A program made the translations under genes and the position numbers. 64,000 nucleotides of DNA from Nitrospira sp. (GTDB lineage Bacteria; Nitrospirota; Nitrospiria; Nitrospirales; Nitrospiraceae), in assembly GCA_022226955.1 (NCBI GenBank), contig CP092079.1, forward strand, positions 1,643,053 through 1,707,052. Direction: 5' to 3'. This document shows, piece after piece, positions 44,709 to 53,706 of the stretch. A model generated the notes under the pieces. That model had not been told where the DNA came from and did not search any database. It saw only the letters and a program-made list of their open reading frames with translations. Each line of letters opens with the position of its first letter. Within the stretch, counting starts at the first letter, position 1.

Positions 44709-47700
44709 ATGACGCACTTTTCTTACATAAAAGAACTCCGTTTCACCCAGGTATCGCTCGCCGCCACCGCCACCGCCACCGCCTTGCTGATCTGGTCGAC
44801 TGGAACGGTCGCAATGACCGCCCTAGCTCAAGGCCGCACCGGATATCTCCTGGAAGCCCTGCTCTTCGGCGCACTTGCTGGCTTCTTAGTCTACGGCAAT
44901 CTCTGCTACCAATTGGCGCGACTCGGACAGCTCAAGCGGGAAGCCTCTTTCCGGCTCTCGGCCTCACAGCCGGCAAAACCCTTCGATCCCCTGACGGCGC
45001 CGGCCCTCACCGTCCTTGTCCCATCCTATAAAGAAGAACTGCCCATCATCCGCCAAACGCTCTTGTCCGCCGCACTCCAGAATTACCCCAATAAGCGGGT
45101 CGTGCTGCTGCTGGACGATCCGCCCACCCCCAAAACCAAGTCCGACCGGGCAGGCTTATGGGCGGCGCGCAACCTGCCCTTTGAATTACAGGCCTTGCTC
45201 GACGAACCCGCCAGCCATCTCGCGCAAGCCCGGGCAGCATTCCAGGCCAGGCGGGCAAACCGTACCGTCACGATACAAGATGAATGTGTCTGGCTCTCCG
45301 ATTGTTTCAGACTGGCCACCCAGTGGTTTGAAACCCAAGCGAAGCATTCCCCAACCGACACCCACACCGATGTCTGGTTTGTCGAACAGATCCTCGCCCA
45401 ATCCGCCGAGTCCTGCCGTGAACAGAGCGCCCACTGGTTCGCCTGCCGGAGAGAGTCCTCAACCGTCTCGGAAGAACAACTCCTCGAAGCGATCAACGAC
45501 GCCTATACGGAATTAGCCTCGCGCTTTCAGGTCGAGTTCGATGTCTTTGAGCGAAAGCAATACTGCAATCTATCCCATGAACCCAACAAGGCGATGAATC
45601 TGAACAGTTACCTGGGCCTGATGGGCCAGCGCGTCCGACCGGCGATGCGCCCGGCAGGCCTCGCGCTGGTGGAAACCGCCTCGCAAGCCGGCAGCCGCCT
45701 GATCCCCGATACGCCCTACGTCATCACGCTCGATGCGGACAGCCTGTTGAAATCCCATTATGCCAGCACGCTGGTCCGCCTCATGGAACAGCCGGATTAT
45801 GCCCGGGTGGCCGTCGCCCAAACACCCTATAGCGCCTTCCCCAACGCGCCGGGCGTGCTGGAACGCACCGCCGGAGCCACCACCGATATTCAATACCTCG
45901 TGCATCAAGGCTTCACTTATTTCGGCGCGACCTTTTGGGTCGGCGCGAATGCCTTGCTGAGAAAGTCGGCGCTCGAAGAGATCTGCGTCGAATCCAACGA
46001 AGGCGGGCATATCGTTCGCCGCTATATCCAGGACCGGACGGTCATTGAAGATACCGAATCGACTGTCGATCTCATGGCTAAAGGCTGGTCGCTGCATAAC
46101 CATCCCGAGCGGCTGGCCTACAGCGCCACTCCGCCGGATTTCGGTTCGCTGGTCATTCAGCGGGCGCGCTGGGCCAACGGCGGCTTGATTATCCTCCCCA
46201 AGCTTCTCTCTTTCCTGCGCCAGACCCCGAAGCAGGCGAGCACCGTTCCGCAGGCCCTGCTGCAAATCCACTACTTAAGCTCCTTGGCCTTCGCCCCCCT
46301 GAGCGTATTGTGCCTGCTGGCGATTCCGTTTTCCTCCGAATTGATGACGCCCTGGATGCTCATCGCCGCGCTGCCCTACTTTGCTCTCTATATCCGCGAC
46401 CTGAAAAATATCGGCTATCGGCCATTCCGCGACCTCTTTCGCATCTACGCGCTCAATCTGCTCTTGATTCCCATTCACCTCACCGGCGCGGTCACGTCGA
46501 TGCAACAGGCCATCGCCGGCACCAAGATCCCGTTCCGCCGGACCCCAAAAATTTCCGGGCGAACCAGAACAGCCGGGCTGGATCTGGCCCTTCAATTGGG
46601 CATGGCATTCTCCAGCCTGGCCTTGGGCCTCTACTATGTTTCGCAATCTCGATGGATGGCAGGCGCCTTTCCCCTCGCCAATGCCGGCCTGTTGCTCTAC
46701 GGCATCCATCGATTCATCGGCTTTGCCGAAATGCGACAGGATCTTCGACTGAGCCTCGCGGAAACCTTCACCGGCATGGCAGATCGTGCGCGAACGGCAC
46801 GTGCCCGCGCACTCGCGCCGCTAACCCCCATGCTCGAATGGGGCAAAGAGTTCATTCTGCCGATCCGGGCGCGACTCGCCTCCCGCCAGATTCTCTGGAG
46901 TCTGCTGATTGCGCTCGAAGCGATCTCGCCCGCTCTCGCCACCGGACAATCGACGGCATCGCTCAATCCCGTGCAAATCGAGAATCGCAAACCAGGCACC
47001 GGCGACTGGGTTCTGACCAATCCGGCACGGAACCATGAGATCGAAGGCTACGCCTCCGCAGCAAGCGTGAATCAGGGCGAGCGCATTCAGTTTTATGTGA
47101 ATACACCCTCGCCGTCCTATCGCCTCACGATCTATCGCATGGGATGGTACGGAGGGCTCGGCGCGCGGCAGATGTCTGAACCGATAGAACTGCCGGGACA
47201 TCGACAACCGGCCCCGGTCGTGGACAGTGAAACGGGCTTGATCGAATGCAGGTGGGAACAGCCGGTTGTGCAGGCTATCCCAGCCGGCGGCCCAGGCGAA
47301 AACACCTGGCCCTCAGGCTACTATCTGGCCAAATTGACGGCTGAACCCACGGGAGAAGAGAGCTACATTCTGTTCGTCGTCCGGGACGACCGGCGCGCCT
47401 CGGCCTATCTCATCCAAGCTAGCGTCACGACCTATCAGGCCTACAACAATTGGGGCGGACGCTCGCTGTATTCGTTCAATAGCCCAGGCGGGCAAGCCGC
47501 GAAGGTCTCGTTCAACCGTCCCTATGCCGGCAGCGCCATTCCCGATGCGGCTTTCGGAACCGGGGCAGGCGATTTTCTGATTTCCAATTCAATTCCACCC
47601 GGCTATCCGGCGTCCCCCGCCGGCTGGGAATACAACATGGTCCGCTGGCTGGAACGAGAGGGCTATGACGTCACCTATGCCACCAACCTCGATGTGCATG

Positions 47701-48404
47701 CGAACCCCGCGCTGCTCGCCTCGCACCAGGCCTTTCTCTCGATCGGGCACGATGAATATTGGACCTGGGAGATGCGCCGCCACATCGAACAGGCGCGCGA
47801 CCGGGGCATTCATCTCGGCATTTTTTCCTCGAACACCTGCTATTGGCAGATCCGCATCGAGCCCAGCGCTGCCACCGGCGAGCCGCTCCGAACCATCGTC
47901 GCCTATAAAGAGAACACGCCCCAACGCGACCCATTTTTAACCGACCAAAGCCCTAACAACGATTACCTCGCCACCACGCGCTGGCGCAACGCGCCCGTCA
48001 GCCGCCCTGAAGCGGGCCTGCTCGGCACCATGTATCTGGAAGTGGATAATCCCGTCGATAGCACGTACGTGATCGAGGAAGCCGACGCCTGGATGCTCGC
48101 CAAAACCGGCCTCGCCAAAGGCTCGTCGCTGCCGGGCATTGCCGGATATGAAGTCGATGGGCTGAGCGCAGCCAGCCCGGCCGGCACGCACATCGTCGCG
48201 CGCATGCCCGCGGGACAACTCGCCGGCGCCGTGACGCTCTATCGAGCCGCCAGCAACGCACTGGTCTTTTCAAGCGGGTCGATGCAATGGAGTTGGGGAC
48301 TCGACGATTTTCAGGCTCCGCACTTGCGCAAGTCCGTGCTGAATCCGGCGGTCCAGCAGATCACCCGCAATGTCTTGGCGCGATTCACGCGCGCAGAAGA
48401 CTAA
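44709..48404 (+). CDS. family 2 glycosyltransferase fused to an N,N-dimethylformamidase-like domain
   Basis: About 1231 residues. The N-terminal part (1-660) is a processive membrane GT2: two helices at about 12-60, nucleotide-sugar DxD in ITLDADSLLKSHYAS near 340, and the QxxRW motif as QRARWANGG near 483. Several helices follow (about 510-660). After more hydrophobic sequence, the C-terminal part (about 750-1230) matches the C-terminal domain of the DMFase large subunit. Its features include IEGYASAASVNQGE, YRLTIYRMGWYGG, YQAYNNWGGRSLY, LSIGHDEYWTWEMR and FSSNTCYWQIR. The first half would polymerise and export a polysaccharide, and the second might trim or deacylate it outside (inference). 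ATG 44709 has a weak ribosome site. TTG 44697 is an alternative. Confidence 0.87.
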   Translation: MTHFSYIKELRFTQVSLAATATATALLIWSTGTVAMTALAQGRTGYLLEALLFGALAGFLVYGNLCYQLARLGQLKREASFRLSASQPAKPFDPLTAPALTVLVPSYKEELPIIRQTLLSAALQNYPNKRVVLLLDDPPTPKTKSDRAGLWAARNLPFELQALLDEPASHLAQARAAFQARRANRTVTIQDECVWLSDCFRLATQWFETQAKHSPTDTHTDVWFVEQILAQSAESCREQSAHWFACRRESSTVSEEQLLEAINDAYTELASRFQVEFDVFERKQYCNLSHEPNKAMNLNSYLGLMGQRVRPAMRPAGLALVETASQAGSRLIPDTPYVITLDADSLLKSHYASTLVRLMEQPDYARVAVAQTPYSAFPNAPGVLERTAGATTDIQYLVHQGFTYFGATFWVGANALLRKSALEEICVESNEGGHIVRRYIQDRTVIEDTESTVDLMAKGWSLHNHPERLAYSATPPDFGSLVIQRARWANGGLIILPKLLSFLRQTPKQASTVPQALLQIHYLSSLAFAPLSVLCLLAIPFSSELMTPWMLIAALPYFALYIRDLKNIGYRPFRDLFRIYALNLLLIPIHLTGAVTSMQQAIAGTKIPFRRTPKISGRTRTAGLDLALQLGMAFSSLALGLYYVSQSRWMAGAFPLANAGLLLYGIHRFIGFAEMRQDLRLSLAETFTGMADRARTARARALAPLTPMLEWGKEFILPIRARLASRQILWSLLIALEAISPALATGQSTASLNPVQIENRKPGTGDWVLTNPARNHEIEGYASAASVNQGERIQFYVNTPSPSYRLTIYRMGWYGGLGARQMSEPIELPGHRQPAPVVDSETGLIECRWEQPVVQAIPAGGPGENTWPSGYYLAKLTAEPTGEESYILFVVRDDRRASAYLIQASVTTYQAYNNWGGRSLYSFNSPGGQAAKVSFNRPYAGSAIPDAAFGTGAGDFLISNSIPPGYPASPAGWEYNMVRWLEREGYDVTYATNLDVHANPALLASHQAFLSIGHDEYWTWEMRRHIEQARDRGIHLGIFSSNTCYWQIRIEPSAATGEPLRTIVAYKENTPQRDPFLTDQSPNNDYLATTRWRNAPVSRPEAGLLGTMYLEVDNPVDSTYVIEEADAWMLAKTGLAKGSSLPGIAGYEVDGLSAASPAGTHIVARMPAGQLAGAVTLYRAASNALVFSSGSMQWSWGLDDFQAPHLRKSVLNPAVQQITRNVLARFTRAED

Positions 48405-48465
48405 CCCGTTTCAATCCGGCCTCGCAGACTCCCCCGGCGCCGACCAGCATCCGTAAACACAGGCT

Positions 48466-49536
48466 ATGACAACCGCGGCGACATCCCTTCCGACGACAGA
48501 GTCGCACGGTAACCTTCCTCTGTCCCCTTCACGCTCGGCCCGATACGATGTCCTGCGAGTCGGCGCCTGCCTCGCGGTCATTCTCCTGCATCTGGCCGCA
48601 ACGATTGTGATGGAACGCGAGCTCTTCGGCAGTCTCGGCTGGCACCTCTCCAATGCTCTCGACGCCGCCACCCGCTGGTGCGTCCCCGTCTTCGTCATGC
48701 TGAGCGGCGCGCTGTTGCTCGACCCCAAGAAGCACGCCAACCCGCGCGAGTTCTGGACAAAGCGCATGGGCCGGTTATTACCGGCGCTCATCGCCTGGCC
48801 GGCAATCTATTTTGCCTGGCGCGCGCTCTACTGGCATCAACCGCTTTCGCTTGAAATCGTCGCCCACGATCTCGTTGCCGGGCGTCCCTATGTGCATCTC
48901 TACTTTCTCTTTCTCATCGCCGGGCTCTATCTCGTCACACCGTTCCTGGCGCGCGCACTTACGGCGCTCAGTCTCCCGCAGCTGCGCGACCTGATTGTGA
49001 TCATGGCCGGACTGGCGATGAGCGCTAATCTGTTCGACTCTCTCGCCTCCAGCGCCTTCACTCTATTTGTTCCCTACCTAACTTATTATCTGGCCGGGTG
49101 GTATTGCGCGCGACTCCGGATCGAGCGTCCGTCACTCCTCGCCGTCATAATCGCGACCGCCGCCGCGATCACCACGCTCCTGACCGCCATCCTCGTCTCG
49201 ACGCACGGATACGACGACCGCTGGGCGTTCTATTTTTACGAAGACTTCAGCCCCACCGACATGATCATGGCCGTTGGCCTTTTTCTACTGATCCTGCAAG
49301 GGACGATCTCCCTCAGAGTCGAATCCATCGCACAGACACTCGCACCTCTAACGCTCGGGGTCTATCTGGCCCATCCCATCGTAGTGGAATTGCTGCGCTA
49401 CGCATATTTCGTCGCCATGCCGATCCTGCTCCGCCCTCCCTACTACGTGCCCATCACCTTTCTGCTCACCTGCGCCATCACCTTCCCACTCGTCGCTCTC
49501 ATGCAGCGCGTGCCGGGATTGCGGCGGATTGTGTAA
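48466..49536 (+). CDS. acyltransferase 3 family membrane protein
   Basis: A 356-residue integral membrane O-acyltransferase with about ten helices. It begins ARYDVLRVGACLAVILLHLAA, where the conserved His follows the first helix. The second motif is FVMLSGALLLDPKKHANPREFWTKRMGRLLPAL with catalytic-region Arg. This family (WecH/OafA type) acetylates surface polysaccharides. It starts 61 nt after the glycosyltransferase-DMFase gene and probably decorates the same product. Confidence 0.9.
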   Translation: MTTAATSLPTTESHGNLPLSPSRSARYDVLRVGACLAVILLHLAATIVMERELFGSLGWHLSNALDAATRWCVPVFVMLSGALLLDPKKHANPREFWTKRMGRLLPALIAWPAIYFAWRALYWHQPLSLEIVAHDLVAGRPYVHLYFLFLIAGLYLVTPFLARALTALSLPQLRDLIVIMAGLAMSANLFDSLASSAFTLFVPYLTYYLAGWYCARLRIERPSLLAVIIATAAAITTLLTAILVSTHGYDDRWAFYFYEDFSPTDMIMAVGLFLLILQGTISLRVESIAQTLAPLTLGVYLAHPIVVELLRYAYFVAMPILLRPPYYVPITFLLTCAITFPLVALMQRVPGLRRIV

Positions 49537-49587
49537 CAGACCGTCAGCTCGTGCCGCACACATCGAGCGCACGGCTTTTCAAATCTG

Positions 49588-50094
49588 TTAGAGGCCGCTG
49601 GGTTGCCAGGTGGACGGCTTGAAGTAGGGCTGGGAAGAGTTTTGATTGACGGCCTGACGGATCACTTGAAAGTGCGTGGAGGAAGGCAGGGCGTCGATCT
49701 CACTGGGAAGGAACAGCCTCGCATCGGAGGTCTCTTCATGGTCGGGACGAGGCGTCCCGCGAACCACCTTCGCGGCGAACACCGTCGTGACGACGGCAAG
49801 CCGATCGCCGTTGTCATAGACCTTGGAGAAATGCTCGCCCGCAAAGACGCCGAGGAGGCGGGTCAGCTCCACAAATACGCCGGCTTCTTCCCACGCCTCC
49901 CGCACCGCCGCGTCGGACGGCAACTCATGCGGATCGATAATCCCGCTCGGCGCGCTCCAGCGGCCGGAGTCCTTATCCTGAATCAGCAAGAGCCGTCCGC
50001 TGTCGTCGTACGCAAAGACCATCGCGGTCGGCACTTGCAGCAACTCCGTACCGATCTTGGAGCGAAGGGATCGAATGAAGTCAGGGATAGGCAT
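49588..50094 (-). CDS. NUDIX hydrolase
   Basis: A 168-residue protein with a complete NUDIX box, G-x5-E-x7-REAWEEAG-V (starting GIIDPHE near residue 66), binding Mg and hydrolysing a nucleoside diphosphate-linked compound. The exact substrate is unknown. The N-terminal MPIPDFIRSLRSKIG is typical of a housecleaning subgroup. I chose ATG 50094. A TTG at 50139 would add 15 residues. Confidence 0.9.
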   Translation of the reverse strand: MPIPDFIRSLRSKIGTELLQVPTAMVFAYDDSGRLLLIQDKDSGRWSAPSGIIDPHELPSDAAVREAWEEAGVFVELTRLLGVFAGEHFSKVYDNGDRLAVVTTVFAAKVVRGTPRPDHEETSDARLFLPSEIDALPSSTHFQVIRQAVNQNSSQPYFKPSTWQPSGL

Positions 50095-50172
50095 GCCGAC
50101 AATTATCCAATTCTTGCTAACATCTACCGCCGTGTTCAACGAAGAAGCTGATACAACAGAACTATCGCCGCG

Positions 50173-50811
50173 CTACTCATTCTTCAGCAACCACACATGC
50201 TCTGTCGCTGGGTATTTCCCCTTCAACCCACCGGGGACGTCGGAACTGGCCAGCAGTGTGAGGTTGTAGCTGTCGGTATAGTGCCGACGGACTTCGTCCT
50301 GGCTTACAGAAAAGGGTGGACCGCCGATCACGCGCTGGTCATATTCATAGGCGATCACCAACTGCGGCGCATTATCGGAAATCTCCACAAGGTGCTCCGT
50401 GTATCGATCGCGCATATCTTTGGGCAAGGCCACCAATGCTGCCCGGTCATAGATGGCATCGACTGGGCCGAGCATCTCACGAGTCACGTCAAAAATATCG
50501 CCGAGGAAGATCTCGATATTCTGCGCGCGATAGCGCTGGACGCTCCCCGCTCCAGATATCTTCGGCTCCACTCCAAGCTCCTCAAACAACTGCCTCACCG
50601 CGATCTCGCTCAACTCCGCTCCGGCCACGCGATAGCCTTGAGACAGCAACCACGCGATATCGAGCGTCTTCCCACTCAGGGGCACAAACACCCGGCTGCC
50701 TTTGGCCAGCGCCAGCTCTTTGAAATAGGCGACCAGGAACGGGTTCGCTTGCTTCTCGTGAAATCCAATCTCGCCTCGCTCCCATCTGTCTTTCCAAAAG
50801 CTCGCATCCAT
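50173..50811 (-). CDS. tpm: thiopurine S-methyltransferase family protein
   Basis: A 212-residue SAM methyltransferase beginning MDASFWKDRWERGEIGFHE, the TPMT hallmark. FVPLSGKTLDIAWLLSQGYRVAGAELS is the SAM site, and IYDRAALVALPKDMRDRY follows. Bacterial TPMTs methylate thiols and can methylate selenium or tellurium compounds. It stands alone upstream of the first HigBA locus. Confidence 0.95.
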   Translation of the reverse strand: MDASFWKDRWERGEIGFHEKQANPFLVAYFKELALAKGSRVFVPLSGKTLDIAWLLSQGYRVAGAELSEIAVRQLFEELGVEPKISGAGSVQRYRAQNIEIFLGDIFDVTREMLGPVDAIYDRAALVALPKDMRDRYTEHLVEISDNAPQLVIAYEYDQRVIGGPPFSVSQDEVRRHYTDSYNLTLLASSDVPGGLKGKYPATEHVWLLKNE

Positions 50812-50993
50812 ACGACCCTCTCTAGAAAATTACCGCACGTAAACACAGCAGACTAACAGACTACTTTTCATTGAGGTACGACAGCCCATGTAGAGCTCGA
50901 TGGTAGTGCCGCTGCTCCAAATCTCGATGTGCAGAGTCAAGAAACGACCCTATCCGTTTCCCTGGACAAGGTCTTTCTCACAGGGGATGATTG

Positions 50994-51308
50994 CTAGGCA
51001 GCGGTCAAAGGAGAAATGTGATCGATCTTACCCTTGATGCTCTTTGCCGCTTCCCAGAGATCGACCGCCCGCTGAGCATTCAACCAGAACTCCGGGCTGT
51101 TCCCAAATAACCGAGAGAGCCGCAACGCCATCTCCGGACTGATGCCTCGCCGTTCCCGCAACAACTCATTCACAGTCTGCCGAGAGACCCGAAGAGCCTT
51201 GGCAAATCCAGAAATGGTCAAGCTATATTCCGGCAGAAAGTCCTCTCGCAACATCACACCCGGATGAGTGGGACGGACCTTACGTTCACGTTTGTTGAGG
51301 ATAGTCAT
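50994..51308 (-). CDS. higA: HigA-type antitoxin (locus 1)
   Basis: A 104-residue XRE-type helix-turn-helix protein. It has VRPTHPGVMLREDFLPEYSL and the HTH SGFAKALRVSRQTVNELLRERRGISPEMALRLSRLFGNSPEFWL (described 31-75), the VapI/HigA signature. It neutralises the HigB toxin and represses the operon. It lies 13 nt downstream of higB, in the toxin-first order typical of hig loci. Confidence 0.95.
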   Translation of the reverse strand: MTILNKRERKVRPTHPGVMLREDFLPEYSLTISGFAKALRVSRQTVNELLRERRGISPEMALRLSRLFGNSPEFWLNAQRAVDLWEAAKSIKGKIDHISPLTAA

Positions 51309-51321
51309 CGCACACCTCTCA

Positions 51322-51603
51322 TCAATGATAATCCGTTACCTCAACATCATAGGCATCGCCATCGTCAAACCGAAAGCAAATCCGCCACTGATCGTTAATG
51401 GAAATCGAATACTGCCCAGCCCGGCCTCGCTCCAGCTTATGGAGCCGATTGCTCGGCGGAACCTTCAAGTCGGTCAGATTCGTCGCGAGATCAAGATACT
51501 CCAGCTTCCGCAATCCCCGCTCCCAGATTCCGGGAGGGAACTGTTTCGACTTGCCGCTCTCGTACAGCTCCTTCGTACGCTTGTCCGCAAAGGACTTAAT
51601 CAC
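51322..51603 (-). CDS. higB: HigB-type mRNA interferase toxin (locus 1)
   Basis: A 93-residue RelE-superfamily toxin. It begins MIKSFADKRTKELYESG, has PPSNRLHKLERGRAGQYSIS and ends NDQWRICFRFDDGDAYDVEVTDYH. The catalytic basic residues of ribosome-dependent HigB are present. The GTG start has no ribosome-binding site and almost coincides with the predicted transcription start. Translation may therefore be leaderless. Confidence 0.94.
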   Translation of the reverse strand: MIKSFADKRTKELYESGKSKQFPPGIWERGLRKLEYLDLATNLTDLKVPPSNRLHKLERGRAGQYSISINDQWRICFRFDDGDAYDVEVTDYH

Positions 51604-51609
51604 GTCGGA

Positions 51610-51638
51610 AGTGTAATGCTGTGCGTGACACCTGTCAA
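51610..51638 (-). promoter_or_regulatory. predicted promoter of higBA locus 1
   Basis: On the minus strand, a perfect TTGACA (51633-51638) and TACACT (51610-51615, 4 of 6) are 17 bp apart. The predicted start is at about the toxin's GTG (51603). Confidence 0.55.
51626..51637. promoter_or_regulatory. palindromic operator candidate for HigA
   Basis: A TGACA-CC-TGTCA perfect palindrome lies across the -35 region of the hig promoter. Binding here would block polymerase, as expected for HigA autorepression. Confidence 0.5.
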
Positions 51639-51696
51639 CACTGTCGAATCAGCGTGGGCGAGCGAGAGAAATCAGTCTAAGCAGCCTCGTCACGTC

Positions 51697-51711
51697 AGAA
51701 AAGACTCCCGA
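51697..51711. repeat. 15-nt repeat, copy 1 (upstream of higBA locus 1)
   Basis: AGAAAAGACTCCCGA occurs here and identically at 54995-55009, in each case upstream of a toxin-antitoxin locus. It is possibly a degenerate fragment of a dispersed repeat family. Confidence 0.5.
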
Positions 51712-51998
51712 TACTTTTTCTGCAGCCCGTTCCATAGAAAATCCACAACAGCACCTCCGTCTCATCAAGCGCTTTTCTGAGATTCAGTTGCTGGGGACAT
51801 TTATTGAAGTCTTAGAGGTTTTCGCCTAACATCATCCATCTTCAGCAACATGAGCGATGCGTGCATAGGAGCACGGTGCTCTGGGCAGCCGAACAACGTG
51901 CCGGCCCACGATACGTTCATGGAATATACAACCATCATCGATAATGCCGATTCATCCCGCGTAGCTGATCCGCCGTCATCATCAAGGAGGAGCCCATC

Positions 51999-52637
51999 AT
52001 GAACACAGCAATCATCGGCCTTGGAAACATTGGAGCCAGACTGGCGAAGAATTTCACGGCCGGAGGAATGCAAGTCATCATCGCAGACAGAACTCCCGAA
52101 AAAGCGCAAAAACTCGCCGATGAATTGGGCAACAAGGTGGAGGTCATGGCGGTCGAAGCCGCCATAAAAAAGGCCGACGTAATAATCCTGGCGATCTACT
52201 TTGACGCGGAAAAGCAGTTGATCGCGGAATCCGCGGCACTGTTGCAGGGGAAAATCGTTGTGGACCCGTCGAATCCGATCGGGCCGGACGGCAAGGGCGG
52301 CTTCAAAAAGATCATCCCCGCAGATCAATCCTCGGGGCAGATCATCGCGTCGCTTCTGCCTGCCGGCGCTCGATTCGTGAAGGCCTTCGGCACGCTCACC
52401 GCCGAGTCTCTGGGAACAGCGGCAAACCGCACACCCGACCGCGCGGTCTTATTTTACGCAACCGACGATCAAGCCGCTGGCGCGGCGGTGGCGAAGCTCA
52501 TTGAAGCAAGTGGGTATGCGCCAGTGCGAGCTGGCGGCGTTGCACAATCGCTCCGCATCGAAGTCGGCGGCGATCTCCATGAAATGGGCGGACTCGGCAA
52601 AACAGTCTCCGTCAAGGAAGCCTCGGCGCGGCTCTAA
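51999..52637 (+). CDS. F420-dependent-reductase-like NAD(P)-binding protein
   Basis: A 212-residue Rossmann protein. It begins MNTAIIGLGNIGARLAKNF (nucleotide-binding GxGxxG), then IIADRTPEKAQKLADELG, ADVIILAIYFD and VDPSNPIGPDG. This is the NADPH-dependent F420 reductase (NpdG/YrrD-like) superfamily, also found in bacteria without F420. The redox partner is uncertain. A GGAGG site lies 9 nt upstream of the ATG. Confidence 0.85.
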   Translation: MNTAIIGLGNIGARLAKNFTAGGMQVIIADRTPEKAQKLADELGNKVEVMAVEAAIKKADVIILAIYFDAEKQLIAESAALLQGKIVVDPSNPIGPDGKGGFKKIIPADQSSGQIIASLLPAGARFVKAFGTLTAESLGTAANRTPDRAVLFYATDDQAAGAAVAKLIEASGYAPVRAGGVAQSLRIEVGGDLHEMGGLGKTVSVKEASARL

Positions 52638-52725
52638 CTGAAAGTCGAATGGCAGTGCCTGTGGCGTCCGAGCTGGCTCCACAAGAACCGGGGCAATTCA
52701 TCCCCTACGTACAGGATTTCATCAT

Positions 52726-53664
52726 ATGAACAAATCACGCGATCTCATTGCAAAAGACCAGGTACAGGCCGTCACGGGATCACCGATTCTCCTCAAATTA
52801 AGGACCAAAGAGGATATCGCGGAAACCAGAAAAGCCGTGCGCCTGTTCAGCTCGAAAACAGACGACACTGTTTTCGGCAAACGAGTGTCCGTCAATGAAG
52901 ACGTGAGCCTGTTGATCTACAGCCCCAAAGAATCAAGAAAGACTACGCGGCTGCCTGCGATCTATTACATCCATGGCGGAGGCTATGTCTCGGGATCCGC
53001 GGATCTCTACGATAATGAGCATCAGGAAAAAGCCACCAAGCTACAGTGCATCGTCGTTGCAATCGAGTATCGGCTGGCACCGGAACATCCGCACCCAACG
53101 CCGCTGAACGACTGCGTGGCCGGGATATCCTGGGTTCACAACAAGGCGGAAGAACTGGGCATCGATCAGGCCAGAATAACCGTGATGGGGGAAAGCGCGG
53201 GTGGCGGGCTATCCGCCTCACTCTGTCATTACCTCAGAGATACATCGCCGATACAACCAAAGAACCAGGTCTTGATGTTCCCGATGCTGGATTACAAAAC
53301 GCCGGCCAACCCTGCCGTCTCCAGCAATACCTATGTCGGTGAGTATGTCTGGACCCACGAGCTGAACCATTTCGGATGGACCTATCTTCTTGGCGGGACA
53401 AAGATTACTGACATCGACATCCAATATTACTCGCCGGCGCATGCGCCGAGCTTTGCCCGCCTCCCAAACACCTACATTGCCGTCGGCAGCCTGGATCTAT
53501 TGTTTGAAGAAAGCCTTGAGTATGCCAAAAACCTCAGCCGGGCGGGCGTGCCTATTTCCATGGAAGTCGTGGCCGGCGCCGTTCACGGATTCAACTTTAT
53601 CCCCAGTGAAACGGCGAGGAAATTCAACGAACGGCTCATGGGCTATTTGGCTGACGTCCTGTAA
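52726..53664 (+). CDS. HSL-type alpha/beta hydrolase (esterase/lipase)
   Basis: A 312-residue hormone-sensitive-lipase family esterase. The oxyanion-hole HGGG is in YYIHGGGYVSGS, the nucleophile in VMGESAGGGLSA, Asp in GSLDLLFEE and His in GAVHGFNF. It lacks a signal peptide, so it is probably cytoplasmic. It follows the reductase gene by 88 nt on the same strand, and a functional link is possible but unproven. Confidence 0.93.
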   Translation: MNKSRDLIAKDQVQAVTGSPILLKLRTKEDIAETRKAVRLFSSKTDDTVFGKRVSVNEDVSLLIYSPKESRKTTRLPAIYYIHGGGYVSGSADLYDNEHQEKATKLQCIVVAIEYRLAPEHPHPTPLNDCVAGISWVHNKAEELGIDQARITVMGESAGGGLSASLCHYLRDTSPIQPKNQVLMFPMLDYKTPANPAVSSNTYVGEYVWTHELNHFGWTYLLGGTKITDIDIQYYSPAHAPSFARLPNTYIAVGSLDLLFEESLEYAKNLSRAGVPISMEVVAGAVHGFNFIPSETARKFNERLMGYLADVL

Positions 53665-53677
53665 ACGATGGCGGAAC

Positions 53678-53706
53678 GGGGCGATGGCCGTCCTGGTCAT
53701 CGCCCC
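53678..53706. terminator. hairpin between convergent hydrolase and small secreted-protein genes
   Basis: A 9-bp stem (GGGGCGATG/CATCGCCCC) and 11-nt loop overlap the stop codon of the minus-strand gene. No T-run follows on either strand, so it would be a poor intrinsic terminator, though its position between convergent ends fits. Confidence 0.35.

Larger units (their letters stand above)
51604..51998. other. divergent intergenic region between higB and the reductase gene
   Basis: About 395 bases. It contains the hig promoter and operator, one copy of a 15-nt repeat, and a GGGGACATTTATTGAAG stretch near 51795. The last resembles remnants of REP-like elements. No gene was found. Confidence 0.5.
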
